From the NCBI GenBank assembly GCA_025980435.1, contig JAICXK010000008.1:1-46288 (forward strand): a stretch of 46,288 nt of DNA, read 5' to 3'. Below, in pieces: positions 17,355 to 27,382 of the stretch. Positions within the stretch are counted from its first letter, which is position 1. Each line of letters starts with the position of its first letter. The notes under the pieces were generated by a model. It was not told the DNA's origin. It searched no databases and was given only the letters and a program-made list of their open reading frames with translations. Origin of the DNA: Bryobacteraceae bacterium (GTDB taxonomy: Bacteria; Acidobacteriota; Terriglobia; Bryobacterales; Bryobacteraceae). A program made the translations under genes and the position numbers.

Positions 17355-19121
17355 ATGGGTGATTTGCAAGCGCAGATCACAGTGCTCGATACGGGCGGCC
17401 AATATACGCACCTGATCGCGCGACGCGTGCGGGAACTGGGCGTCTATGCAGACGTGCAGCCGAGCGATACCCCCGTCTCCGCGCTGCTTGGCCGGAAGGG
17501 CATTATCATTTCCGGCGGACCGGCGAGCGTGCTGGAAACCGGCAGTCCGGATGTCGATCCCGATCTGTTCCGGTCAGAAATACCCATACTTGGCATCTGC
17601 TACGGCCATCAATTAATGGCGCGGCATCTCGGCGGCGAAGTTCAGAAGGGATTGCGCGGAGAATACGGACTCGCGCACCTGCGTGTGAGCTGCGAAGACG
17701 CGCTCTGGAAGGGAGTTCCAGATTCCCAGATCTGGATGAGCCATTTCGATATTGTGGCGGCGGTTCCGGCGGGCTTTCGCATAACGGGCTGCAGCGAGGT
17801 TTCGGGAGTGGCAGCGATGTCCCATCCAGAGCGCAAGCTGTTCGGGATTCAATTTCATCCCGAAGTGGTCCATACGCAGGCTGGCCGGCACGTTCTGGAA
17901 AACTTCGTGTTTTCGATCTGCGGGGCGGTTAAGGATTGGAACATTTCGCAGCGCGTACCGATGGTTGAAGAGCAGATTCGCCGGACCGCGGGCGACCAAA
18001 ACGTGTTCTTTTTCGTCAGCGGGGGAGTTGATTCCACGGTTGCCTATACGCTGTGCCTGCGGTCGCTCGGCCCGGAACGCGTTTTTGGAATCTACGTCGA
18101 TACGGGACTGATGCGCAAAGGCGAGACCGAGTTCGTCCGCGGGGTTTTCGCAGAACTGGGCGCGCGAAATTTCCTGGCGGAGCATGCGGCGGAGGAGTTC
18201 CTGGCGGCACTGGAAGGCATTTACGATCCGGAAGAAAAACGCCGCGCCATCGGCGAGCAGTTTGTGAAGGTGCAGGAGCGCATCCTGGCCGGCGAGCATT
18301 TTCTCGATGGGCGCTGGATCCTGGGACAGGGCACAATCTATCCGGATACGATCGAATCCGGCGGCACGGCGAAGGCGGACCTGATCAAAACACATCACAA
18401 CCGGGTAGCCGGGATTCAGGCGCTGATCGACTCCGGGCAGATTGTGGAGCCGCTCACTTCCTTTTACAAAGATGAGGTGCGCGAGATCGGGCGTGAGCTA
18501 GGCGTGCCGGATCGATTTCTGTCGCGGCACCCGTTTCCCGGCCCGGGGCTGGCGATTCGCTGCTTGTGTTCGGAGCGCGAGGGAACGGTTGCGAAAACTG
18601 CGGATGGTTTTCTGCTGCCGGTCCGCTCCGTGGGCGTGCAGGGCGACGCGCGGAGTTACCGGAACGTGCTGGCGTTAGCCCACAAGCCCGCACTCATGGA
18701 TGTGGAGACAACTTCGCCGGCGCTGACCAACAGCCGCCCGGATATTAACCGCGTAGTGGGACTGTGCGGGGCCAAAGCAGCCCTCGGCTCACTGAGGATG
18801 TTCAAAGCGGGGATTACGAAGCACAGGCTGGACATTCTGCGGGAAGCGGATGCAATTGTTCGCGAGTTCTGCTTGAAAACCGGCTTCGAAGAACTCGTCT
18901 GGCAATTTCCGGTGGTACTGCTCCCGGTGGGAACGGGCGACGCGCGGGAATCGGTTGTGCTGCGCCCCATCAACTCCGTCGATGGGATGACGGCGGATGC
19001 GGTACTGATGCCCGAAGAGCTGATGGATCAAGTAACGAGGCAGATTCTTGCGATTCCGCAAGTCGCCGCGGTCTTTTACGATCTGACCCACAAACCGCCG
19101 GGAACGATTGAGTGGGAATGA
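17355..19121 (+). CDS. guaA: GMP synthase (glutamine-hydrolysing), long form
   Basis: 588 residues from the ATG at 17355; an upstream TTG is possible. The class I glutaminase domain shows the nucleophile Cys82 in LGICYGHQLMA and His/Glu in GIQFHPEVVHT. The ATP pyrophosphatase domain has SGGVDSTVAY, and the C-terminus ends in the family signature K-P-P-G-T-I-E-W-E. It aminates XMP to GMP. It is about 60 residues longer than the enterobacterial enzyme, with an insertion in the C-terminal dimerisation domain (before the LRPINSVDGMTAD stretch), like the longer GMP synthases seen in eukaryotes and some bacteria. It converges on purA with 14 bp between. Confidence 0.96.
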   Translation: MGDLQAQITVLDTGGQYTHLIARRVRELGVYADVQPSDTPVSALLGRKGIIISGGPASVLETGSPDVDPDLFRSEIPILGICYGHQLMARHLGGEVQKGLRGEYGLAHLRVSCEDALWKGVPDSQIWMSHFDIVAAVPAGFRITGCSEVSGVAAMSHPERKLFGIQFHPEVVHTQAGRHVLENFVFSICGAVKDWNISQRVPMVEEQIRRTAGDQNVFFFVSGGVDSTVAYTLCLRSLGPERVFGIYVDTGLMRKGETEFVRGVFAELGARNFLAEHAAEEFLAALEGIYDPEEKRRAIGEQFVKVQERILAGEHFLDGRWILGQGTIYPDTIESGGTAKADLIKTHHNRVAGIQALIDSGQIVEPLTSFYKDEVREIGRELGVPDRFLSRHPFPGPGLAIRCLCSEREGTVAKTADGFLLPVRSVGVQGDARSYRNVLALAHKPALMDVETTSPALTNSRPDINRVVGLCGAKAALGSLRMFKAGITKHRLDILREADAIVREFCLKTGFEELVWQFPVVLLPVGTGDARESVVLRPINSVDGMTADAVLMPEELMDQVTRQILAIPQVAAVFYDLTHKPPGTIEWE

Positions 19122-19135
19122 GGGTGGGGCCCCGG

Positions 19136-20440
<1,305 letters not shown>

Positions 20441-20561
20441 TTAGGCGGCCCTGCCGCAACCTCCCGATTGTAGCGCAGAGCGACTAAGAACCTTAAAAAT
20501 CATGGACTTGAGATGCATCCACGCCCTGGCTTTCCGGACCCATTATGCTACTCTTTTCACA

Positions 20562-21023
20562 ATGCAGATGTGCGGCGTATTCCTGGCGCTCGGTCCGGAT
20601 GTTTTTCACGAACTGGTGCGCGGGATCTCCATCGGCAAATTGAAAACCTACCAGATCTACGAGCGTTTCAAACTCCGCGCCCGCCTCATCAAGCTGAATT
20701 CCGAGACGCTTCGCAAGGCCGAGCCGAAATTGTGGGCGCGGATCGAGGCCGGCGAGGAAGAATTCGCCACCGATCTGTCCCAGGTTTTGCTGCTTTCTCA
20801 CCTGGAGATGATCATCGCGATCCTCAATTTCCTTGGAATCCCGAACGATCAGGGCTTTTTCGACAAGGATCTGAAACCCGAACAGTACCTTACCGAGGGC
20901 TGGCAGGCGCGCGTCTTTGAGCAATTCTCGGGCAAGTACTCTCGTGAAATTCTGCTTTTCTATATCAACCACCTCGATTGGGAACTCAACAAGACGGATC
21001 AGATCTTCATTCCGGCGGCATGA
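20562..21023 (+). CDS. Unknown protein, about 153 residues
   Basis: I do not recognise a named family. The start at 20562 is provisional; ATGs lie at 20502 and 20568 and none has a good ribosome site. The protein is soluble and mostly helical by appearance: an FHELVRGISIGKLKTYQIYERFKLRARLIKLN block followed by TDLSQVLLLSHLEMIIAILNFLGI, and a C-terminal IN-H-L-D-W-E-L-N-K-T-D-Q. It overlaps the ankyrin gene by ATGA and sits upstream of pheST, so it is probably co-transcribed with them. Codon use looks like that of its neighbours. Confidence 0.6.
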   Translation: MQMCGVFLALGPDVFHELVRGISIGKLKTYQIYERFKLRARLIKLNSETLRKAEPKLWARIEAGEEEFATDLSQVLLLSHLEMIIAILNFLGIPNDQGFFDKDLKPEQYLTEGWQARVFEQFSGKYSREILLFYINHLDWELNKTDQIFIPAA

Positions 21024-21697
21024 CGATGTCAGATGTAAATGCATTTCAGGAACAGGTGAAGAAGGGCGACCTGGCCGGTGTTCAAGCGGCGCTGGCTGAA
21101 GATCCGGGTTTACTGAACGCAACGAACGAAGCGGGACAAAGCGCTTTGCTGCTGGCCAAGTACTACCGCCAGGAGAAGATCGCCGGATATCTGTTGAGCC
21201 TGGGGCCGGCTCTGGATGTGTTCAACGCCTCGGCGGCGGGCCAAACCGGCGCCGCTCTGCAGCAGATTGAGCGCGATCCCGCATTGCTCGAATCGCACAG
21301 CGGAGATGGCTGGACGCCGCTTCATCTGGCTGCGTTCTTCGGTCATCGCGATCTGGCGAACGCCCTGCTAGACCGCGGCGCGGACATTAATTCCCGCTCT
21401 ACAAACGCGATGAAGAACACACCGCTGCATGCGGCCGCGGCGGGAGGCCACACACCGCTGGTCGAATTTCTGCTGAAACAGGGCGCGGATCCCAATGCCA
21501 CCCAGGAGGGCGGGTGGACGGCTCTGCATTCCGCGGCGCAAGCCGGAAATCGCGAGATGGTGGAAACGCTGGTGGCGCATGGCGCGAATCTGAACGCCCG
21601 CGCCGCGAATGAGCAGGCTCCGCTCGATTTGGCGCTTATGCAGGGCCGGCAAGATGTCGCCGAGCTGCTGGAAGAGCTGGGGGCAAAGCTTCACTAG
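21020..21697 (+). CDS. Ankyrin-repeat protein
   Basis: 225 residues from the ATG that overlaps the preceding stop (ATGA). After a helical N-terminus it carries about five ankyrin repeats, seen in GDGWTPLHLAAFFGHRDLANALLDRGADIN, then KNTPLHAAAAGGHTPLVEFLLKQGADPN and WTALHSAAQAGNREMVETLVAHGANLN blocks. No signal peptide or enzymatic domain is visible, so it is likely a cytosolic protein-interaction scaffold. It ends three bases before pheS, which suggests one transcript; the partner is unknown. Confidence 0.85.
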   Translation: MTMSDVNAFQEQVKKGDLAGVQAALAEDPGLLNATNEAGQSALLLAKYYRQEKIAGYLLSLGPALDVFNASAAGQTGAALQQIERDPALLESHSGDGWTPLHLAAFFGHRDLANALLDRGADINSRSTNAMKNTPLHAAAAGGHTPLVEFLLKQGADPNATQEGGWTALHSAAQAGNREMVETLVAHGANLNARAANEQAPLDLALMQGRQDVAELLEELGAKLH

Positions 21698-21700
21698 CCG

Positions 21701-22723
21701 ATGCTCGATTCGCGACTCGAAGAACTTCGCCGGGCCACGCTGGCCGCATTCGCTTCGGCCTCTTCCGGACAGGACCTGGAAGCAGCGCGTGTCGAGGCGC
21801 TGGGCCGCAAAGGAACGCTGGCGCAGATCAGCAAAGAATTCGGCAAGCTTGCGCCCGAAGAGCGCGCACGTTTCGGGAAGCTCCTCAACTCCGTCAAGCA
21901 GGACCTGGAAAGCGAATACGAAAAGAAGAACCGCTGGTTTGAAGAGGCCCAGCTTGCCGAACGGCTGGCCAACGAATGGATAGACGTTACGCTGCCGGCG
22001 CCCGGAGTGCGGCCCGGCAGCCTCCACCCGATCACCCAGCTTCAGGATGAGATCGAGGATCTGTTCACCTCGCTCGGATTCGCCGTTTTGGACGGCCCCG
22101 AGGTGGAGACCGAAGAGCACAACTTCGACGCGCTGAACATTCCACCCACGCATCCGGCGCGCGACATGCAGGATACCTTCTGGCTGTCAAATGGTCATCT
22201 GTTGCGCACACACACTTCGCCGGTTCAGGTGCGCGGGATGCGAAAACTGGGCCCGCCGCTCCGCATGATTGCTCCGGGACGCGTGTTCCGCAACGAAGAA
22301 GTGGACGCCTCGCACGAGCACACGTTTTACCAGCTTGAAGGCATGATGATCGATCGCGATGTATCTGTCGCGAATCTTATCTATTTCATGAAAACCCTGC
22401 TGAGCAGCATCTTCAAGCGCGATGTTACGGTGCGCCTCCGGCCGGGTTACTTCCCTTTCGTCGAACCTGGTTTCGAACTCGATATTCAGTGCCTTATCTG
22501 CAGCGGAGCGGGCTGTCCGGTTTGCAAGCAAAGCGGGTGGGTGGAGCTGCTGCCCTGCGGTCTGGTGCATCCGAATGTGCTGCGGATGAGCGGCATCGAT
22601 CCGGACGAGTGGGGCGGGTTTGCATTCGGGCTCGGATTGACTAGGCTCGCCATGATGCGCTATGGAATCGACGATATCCGCCAGCTTCAGAGCGGCGATT
22701 TGCGCTTTCTGAATCAGTTTTGA
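21701..22723 (+). CDS. pheS: Phenylalanyl-tRNA synthetase alpha subunit
   Basis: 340 residues, the usual bacterial length. An N-terminal coiled coil precedes the class II core: HPITQLQDEIEDLFTSLGF, motif 2 (RVFRNEEVDASHEHTFYQLEG) and motif 3 (GFAFGLGLTRLAMMRYGI). A cluster C-L-I-C, G-C-P-V-C near residues 265-275 is found in many PheS proteins. It pairs with PheT to charge tRNA-Phe. The pheT gene follows after 27 bp. Confidence 0.97.
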   Translation: MLDSRLEELRRATLAAFASASSGQDLEAARVEALGRKGTLAQISKEFGKLAPEERARFGKLLNSVKQDLESEYEKKNRWFEEAQLAERLANEWIDVTLPAPGVRPGSLHPITQLQDEIEDLFTSLGFAVLDGPEVETEEHNFDALNIPPTHPARDMQDTFWLSNGHLLRTHTSPVQVRGMRKLGPPLRMIAPGRVFRNEEVDASHEHTFYQLEGMMIDRDVSVANLIYFMKTLLSSIFKRDVTVRLRPGYFPFVEPGFELDIQCLICSGAGCPVCKQSGWVELLPCGLVHPNVLRMSGIDPDEWGGFAFGLGLTRLAMMRYGIDDIRQLQSGDLRFLNQF

Positions 22724-22750
22724 GCTGGACGGGTTGAAAAGGAATCTAAG

Positions 22751-24784
22751 TTGAAGTTCTCCTATCAATGGCTTTCCGATCTGACGCCTGGCTTATCGGC
22801 TGTCCCGGCCGAGCTGGAGCGCCTGATCACCATGAAGACCGCCGAGTGCGAAGGGGTCGAGGCCGTAGAAGGCGATTGGATTATCGAGATCGACAACAAA
22901 AGCCTGACGCACCGCCCCGACCTGTGGGGCCACTATGGGATGGCTCGCGAAGTTGCCGCGATCACAGGCGGTCGGCTGCGGGATCCGGTCGATCTCGCGT
23001 TGTTGCCGGAGGGCGCCCCCGCCGTTCGGGCCGAAATTGCGGATCATGTGCTCTGTCCGCGTTACAGCGCTCTCGTATTCGAAAGCGTACGCGTCGGCCT
23101 ATCACCAGCCTGGCTGCAAACGCGGCTGGAACACATAGGCCTCAATCCTATCAACAATATTGTCGATGTGACGAACTTCGTTCTCGCTGAGCTGCCGCAG
23201 CCCATGCATGCCTTCGATGCCGATAAGCTAACGGGCAACACGATTTTCGTCCGCACGGCGCACGCAGGCGAACGCCTGGCCGCTTTAAACGGCGAAACAT
23301 ATACGCTTTCGACGTCCGATCTTGTTATTGCAGATGGCGCGGGCGCAATCGCGCTTGCCGGGGTAATCGGCGGGGCGCAGAGCGCAATTTCCGAAAGCAC
23401 CAAGCGAATTGTCCTCGAAAGCGCAAACTTTCAGGCCGCAAGCGTTCGTCTGACCTCCGCGCGCCACAAGCTTCGCACGGATGCGTCCATGCGGTTCGAA
23501 AAATCGCTCGATCCGGAAAATACGGTTCGCGGGATCGCCCGGGCAATCGAGCTCTTCCGCCAAGTGTGTGCCGGAATTCGCACCGTGGGCGCCGTGACGG
23601 ATAATCGCGCTGTATTTCCTGCCGCTAGCGGCATTGTTTTGCCGGTCGATTTCGCAAGCCGGAAGCTCGGCAAGGAAGTTAGCCAAGAGGAGATCGTGCG
23701 TATTCTGGCGGCGCTGGGCTTCGGTGTCGAGCAGTCCTCGGGCGGTCCCCTCAAGGTGACGGTCCCGACCTGGCGCGCCACAAAAGACATCTCGGCAAAG
23801 GCAGACCTGGTAGAGGAGATCGGGCGCATGATTGGATACGCGGAAATCACCCCCAAGCCTCCCTTCGTTGCCTCTATTGTGCCGCCGGCAAACCCCATGC
23901 GGGCCTATCTACGCCGCGTGCGCGCGCAGCTTGCCGCGCAGGGCTTTACCGAAGTTCACAATTACTCGTTTCTGAATGAAGCGGAGCTTCGACGCTTTGG
24001 CTTCGATGTAGCGGAGCATCTGGGGGTCAGGAATCCCATCGCGGCTGAATTAACCCATCTGCGACGCTCGCTGCTGCCCGGTATTTTCAAGAACATCGCC
24101 GGCAATCTTCGTAACTTTTCCGAGTTCCGGCTGTTTGAAATCGGCAATGAAATCCACCCGGGCCATGACGGCGAATTGCCCGACGAGAGAACGCACGCCG
24201 TGACAGCCATTTACGGCGCGCATGCCGATGAGCAGGACTTTTTCGAGCTGAAGCGCGTTGTAGAGTGTGTGTTCCCGTCCGCGCGCCTCTCGGCAACAAC
24301 GGCGCTCGCGTATGAACATCCCACCCGAACGGCCGCGATACTCTGGCACGGCGCCGCCATTGGGCGCCTGTTCGCGCTGCACCCCCGCCTGCTTCAACAG
24401 GAAGGGATCGAAGGCCGTGCGGTGCTTTTGGATGTCGATCTAAAAATAGCGCAAGAACTGGCTGCAAGCCATGGTGTCACCTATCAGCCGTTGCGGAAAT
24501 ACCCCACCAGCGGATTCGACCTCTCCGCGGTTGCGGGTCTGCGAACTCCGGTGAGCGACATTCAGGACGAAGTAACTCGCCTGGCGGGCTCCGATCTTGC
24601 GAGTGTCGAGTTTGTTCGCCAGTACGTGGGTCCGCCGTTGTCCTCGGGCCAGAAGAGTGTTTCCTATCACCTGGAAGTGGGCGCGCTCGACCGGACGTTA
24701 ACTGCAGAGGAAGTGGCAAGCATACGTAACGGGATTGTGCAAGGTATGCGCGAAGCGGGCTTTGAGATCAGGGGGGTGGAATAA
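22751..24784 (+). CDS. pheT: Phenylalanyl-tRNA synthetase beta subunit, compact form lacking the OB tRNA-binding domain
   Basis: 677 residues from TTG at 22751, with AAGGAA six bases upstream. The order is a short N-terminal B1 start ([21 protein letters not shown]), B3/B4 ([42 protein letters not shown]), B5 ([15 protein letters not shown]-like), the catalytic-like core and a C-terminal FDX-ACB anticodon domain ([16 protein letters not shown] to the end). Typical bacterial PheT is near 790-800 residues. The difference is explained by loss of the EMAPII-like OB domain: sequence passes from [10 protein letters not shown] (about residue 34-43) directly into [14 protein letters not shown]. Editing and anticodon-binding parts remain. 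Confidence 0.94.
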   Translation: MKFSYQWLSDLTPGLSAVPAELERLITMKTAECEGVEAVEGDWIIEIDNKSLTHRPDLWGHYGMAREVAAITGGRLRDPVDLALLPEGAPAVRAEIADHVLCPRYSALVFESVRVGLSPAWLQTRLEHIGLNPINNIVDVTNFVLAELPQPMHAFDADKLTGNTIFVRTAHAGERLAALNGETYTLSTSDLVIADGAGAIALAGVIGGAQSAISESTKRIVLESANFQAASVRLTSARHKLRTDASMRFEKSLDPENTVRGIARAIELFRQVCAGIRTVGAVTDNRAVFPAASGIVLPVDFASRKLGKEVSQEEIVRILAALGFGVEQSSGGPLKVTVPTWRATKDISAKADLVEEIGRMIGYAEITPKPPFVASIVPPANPMRAYLRRVRAQLAAQGFTEVHNYSFLNEAELRRFGFDVAEHLGVRNPIAAELTHLRRSLLPGIFKNIAGNLRNFSEFRLFEIGNEIHPGHDGELPDERTHAVTAIYGAHADEQDFFELKRVVECVFPSARLSATTALAYEHPTRTAAILWHGAAIGRLFALHPRLLQQEGIEGRAVLLDVDLKIAQELAASHGVTYQPLRKYPTSGFDLSAVAGLRTPVSDIQDEVTRLAGSDLASVEFVRQYVGPPLSSGQKSVSYHLEVGALDRTLTAEEVASIRNGIVQGMREAGFEIRGVE

Positions 24785-24838
24785 GATTCGTTTCGGCGCA
24801 GATTCCATCGTGAGGCTATCTCCTCTCCAAATCTCATC

Positions 24839-24976
24839 TTGAGACACGATCGCTGGACCGACCCAGTTAAACAAAAGCTTCGCTTCAAAGCAAACATTTG
24901 CCGATACTGCAATGAACCGCTCAAAGGTCATTCGCTGGCATATCACGTCCCGGGCTGGTGGACGGGAGGACAGTGA
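24839..24976 (+). pseudogene. Possible HNH-like fragment or tiny zinc-motif ORF after pheT
   Basis: The pheT frame stays open after its stop (TAA at 24782-24784) until TGA at 24976, about 63 codons; a TTG at 24839 would give 45 residues. It reads VKQKLRFKANICRYCNEPL, then HSLAYHVPGW, i.e. a CxxC followed by a His-Val-Pro that recalls the start of an HNH nuclease motif. No ribosome site is visible. It may be a decayed fragment, a very small gene, or chance. The rest of 24785-25037 shows nothing else I can support. Confidence 0.25.
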
Positions 24977-25037
24977 GCTTCAGTGGCTGTGATATTGGCG
25001 CTAAGCCGTATTTCTAAACTATGGGATACTGCCAGAT

Positions 25038-25289
25038 ATGCAGGCGATGTTTGATCTGCCGGACAGAGTCATACGCGAGTTGGAGACGTTGGCGATCGAA
25101 GAAGGAACTACGCCCGGCCAACTCATCCAGGACTTAGTAACTGAGCATCTCAAACAACATGGCCGCTTGAGGACCAAGGAGCAGGAAGTGCGGTTACCCC
25201 TGATCCCGATCGCAGAAACTGGGCCCATTCGGACGCTCAGGGGATCCGACCTGGACGAGATTCTCGCGCGTGAAGATCTCGCTTCCTGA
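25038..25289 (+). CDS. Antitoxin of a VapBC-like pair
   Basis: 83 residues. The N-terminal half (FDLPDRVIRELETLAIEEGTTPGQLIQDLVTEHLKQH) looks like a ribbon-helix-helix DNA-binding domain of toxin-antitoxin antitoxins, and the C-terminal half is variable and charged, as expected for the toxin-binding tail. It overlaps the start of the PIN-domain gene by 20 bp, the usual arrangement. Such antitoxins repress their own promoter, but no operator was clear. Met4 is an alternative start. Confidence 0.75.
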   Translation: MQAMFDLPDRVIRELETLAIEEGTTPGQLIQDLVTEHLKQHGRLRTKEQEVRLPLIPIAETGPIRTLRGSDLDEILAREDLAS

Positions 25290-25703
25290 CCTCAACGTGC
25301 TCCTGGCGTTAGTAGCAGAAGGGCACGTTCATCACAAGGCGGCGCGATCGTGGTTTTGGGAGCGGGCAGTTGATTCAGTAGCCATTTGTCGTGTGACTCA
25401 GATGGGCTTTTGCGCCTCCTCACGAATTCGAAAGTGCTTGGTGGCGGAGTTCGGAACATCCGGCAAGCATGGGAGATCCAATATGCCTTGGAAGCGGACC
25501 CTCGCGTAATATTTGCGAACGAGCCCCAGGGAATTCAGCCCTTTTGGGCAGAACTCATGAATCGCCCTGGATTGGGTGCTTCGTCGTGGACTGACGCGTA
25601 TCTGGCGGCATTTGTGACGAAACATGAATTCGAACTTGTCACCTTGGACCGAGGCTTCAGTCGCTGGCGCGACCTGGAAATATCCATTCTGGCGGGAATA
25701 TAA
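25270..25703 (+). pseudogene. VapC-like PIN-domain RNase toxin, disrupted by a one-base frameshift
   Basis: A GTG start gives KISLPDLNVLLALVAEGHVHHKAARSWF, the N-terminal PIN motif with the metal-binding Asp. This frame reads sense as far as CRVTQMG (about 25405) and then becomes unlike the family. The -1 frame continues with LLRLLTNSKVLGG and the C-terminal PIN block SSWTDAYLAAFVTKHEFELVTLDRGF, which holds the remaining acidic residues. One missing base around 25405 explains it. Either the toxin is inactive or the base call is wrong. The TAA abuts the convergent FG-GAP gene. Confidence 0.8.
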
Positions 25704-26837
25704 TCAACGATCAACGCCCAGATTACGCCACAACTTCAAATTATGAGTCGCCTGGCCGATGCAGATAATATCGGGACGGCCATTCCCCTCCAGGTCCGCA
25801 ATGCCGCAGCCGGCGGCAGAAATCGTACCCTGGTCTAATATCTCGCGGCCCCATTTCCCGGCGTTCCAGCGATAGATGTAGACGCCGTATGGCTTGCCGC
25901 GAAAGCCGGCCACAATTTCATCGACGCCATCTCCGTCCAGATCGATGCATTCGACGTTGTGCGCATCCAGCAGGGTGTCGTCGATCACCTCGCGATTCCA
26001 TAAGCCGCCGCGGTTGCGATATACGACAACTTCGTTTCCGTGCCACGGCTCGATGGCAGCGAGAAAACGGTCGCCGCCGGTGTGCCCGACGGCGACATCG
26101 CTGGTTCCGCTCTTAGGCCAAGGCTTGGGACTGCCCTTTGCAATCTCCGTACGCGACCACTTGCCGTCTCTGCCGAACTTGTAGAGGTGAATACCCAAAA
26201 AACTGCCGATCAGAACTTCATCACGCCCATCATGGTCCCAGTCCGTCACAAAGATTCCGTGAACGACGCCCTGCTCGGCCTCACCGATCAGCCGCCGTTT
26301 CCATTCGCCCGGGGCGTAATAAACCAGCGGCACATGACCGCGATAATCGGGGCCATACGCATCGGCGCCGGCTAGAGGCGCGTTAATTACTACTTTGTTT
26401 CCGCTGCCGTCGATATCGGCCCAGCGCAAGCGGTGCGAGGCCGGCAAGCGGTCGAACTCCGTCACGCTCCACGGTTGCCGCGCATCGCCTTGCGGCGTGA
26501 GCCGGGCGATAATCCCGGCGCTCTCGCGCGGGTTCATCGAGAATCCGTACGTAAGCACGATTTCGGGAATCGAATGCGGCGTTTTGTTCCAGCAAGCGAG
26601 ATTAATCATGGCGTGGAGATTTCGAGCCAGGATGTGGCGGTCCCAGCCGGGATTCTCAAACCAGACCAAATCAGGCATATCGCTGGCAAGCGCGATGAGA
26701 TCCAGCTTGCCGTCGCCGTTCACATCGCACGCTACAACCTGATATCCGCCGGTCAGATCGGTTGCAAGAGTACGCTCCTGGAATTGCACGGTGCGATTGC
26801 TGGCCAGGATCGTGATCATCGCAGCGAGCAGCAACAT
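25704..26837 (-). CDS. FG-GAP/VCBS-repeat beta-propeller protein
   Basis: 377 residues with a short hydrophobic N-terminus (LLLAAMITILAS) that may serve as a signal. It has about five calcium-loop repeats, DVNGDGKLD, DIDGSG, DWDHDGRDE, DLDGDGVDE and DLEGNGRPD, the hallmark of integrin-alpha-like propellers. Likely exported and involved in ligand or sugar binding; no catalytic motif is seen. It is the last gene of a four-gene minus-strand cluster, four bases after the HAD gene, and its stop codon touches the convergent toxin's stop. Confidence 0.82.
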   Translation of the reverse strand: MLLLAAMITILASNRTVQFQERTLATDLTGGYQVVACDVNGDGKLDLIALASDMPDLVWFENPGWDRHILARNLHAMINLACWNKTPHSIPEIVLTYGFSMNPRESAGIIARLTPQGDARQPWSVTEFDRLPASHRLRWADIDGSGNKVVINAPLAGADAYGPDYRGHVPLVYYAPGEWKRRLIGEAEQGVVHGIFVTDWDHDGRDEVLIGSFLGIHLYKFGRDGKWSRTEIAKGSPKPWPKSGTSDVAVGHTGGDRFLAAIEPWHGNEVVVYRNRGGLWNREVIDDTLLDAHNVECIDLDGDGVDEIVAGFRGKPYGVYIYRWNAGKWGREILDQGTISAAGCGIADLEGNGRPDIICIGQATHNLKLWRNLGVDR

Positions 26838-26841
26838 CCCG

Positions 26842-27378
26842 TCATCTACTTAAAAAAATCGCGCGGACATCGCTCCAGTCGTTCACGCGCCGGAATCGGG
26901 TCTCATGGATATTGTGCGGCGCCGTGTAGACAATTCCCTCGCCGCTGAAGTTTCGAAAATGCTTCGGATCGTCGTCGATCATAAAGTCCGCCGAGATGAT
27001 GCCCTTGTCTCCGCAAAAGACAATGCGCTTCGGCGAGATAAACGGAAAGTACCGCTTGAGCCATTGGAATTTGGCCGAGAACGAACACGGCACATCCATT
27101 GCGGCGGTCGTAATAAAGACTTCATAGCGTTCATTCAGCTCGCGAACGACTTCCTGGCTGCCGGGCATGACTGCAATTTCCGCAAAAAAGTCTTCACGCT
27201 CAAAATACGTCCTGGCCCGCGCTACGTGAGCGCTATCGATCACTTCCATCATGCGCCTCCCGTGGAAGTGCTGGGGCGTGAGGCTGAGGCCGAAATCCGC
27301 GTTGTAAATATCCAGATAGCGGGCCATGGTATCGGCGACGACTTCGTCCATGTCGATGGCAATGCGCTGCACCGGCAT
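26842..27378 (-). CDS. 5'(3')-deoxyribonucleotidase-like HAD phosphatase
   Basis: 178 residues of the NT5C family. Motif I is Asp9-Met-Asp11 (AIDMDEVVADT), with a Thr-Thr-Ala motif II-like site (FITTAAMD, about 88-95) and the motif IV acidic cluster F-M-I-D-D-D-P-K-H-F (near 132-141). Members remove 5'-phosphate from (deoxy)nucleoside monophosphates in the cytosol; exact substrate cannot be read. It lies 4 bp after the FAD oxidase and 4 bp before the FG-GAP gene, so all are likely on one mRNA, although no shared pathway is evident. Confidence 0.85.
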   Translation of the reverse strand: MPVQRIAIDMDEVVADTMARYLDIYNADFGLSLTPQHFHGRRMMEVIDSAHVARARTYFEREDFFAEIAVMPGSQEVVRELNERYEVFITTAAMDVPCSFSAKFQWLKRYFPFISPKRIVFCGDKGIISADFMIDDDPKHFRNFSGEGIVYTAPHNIHETRFRRVNDWSDVRAIFLSR

Positions 27379-27382
27379 GCCG

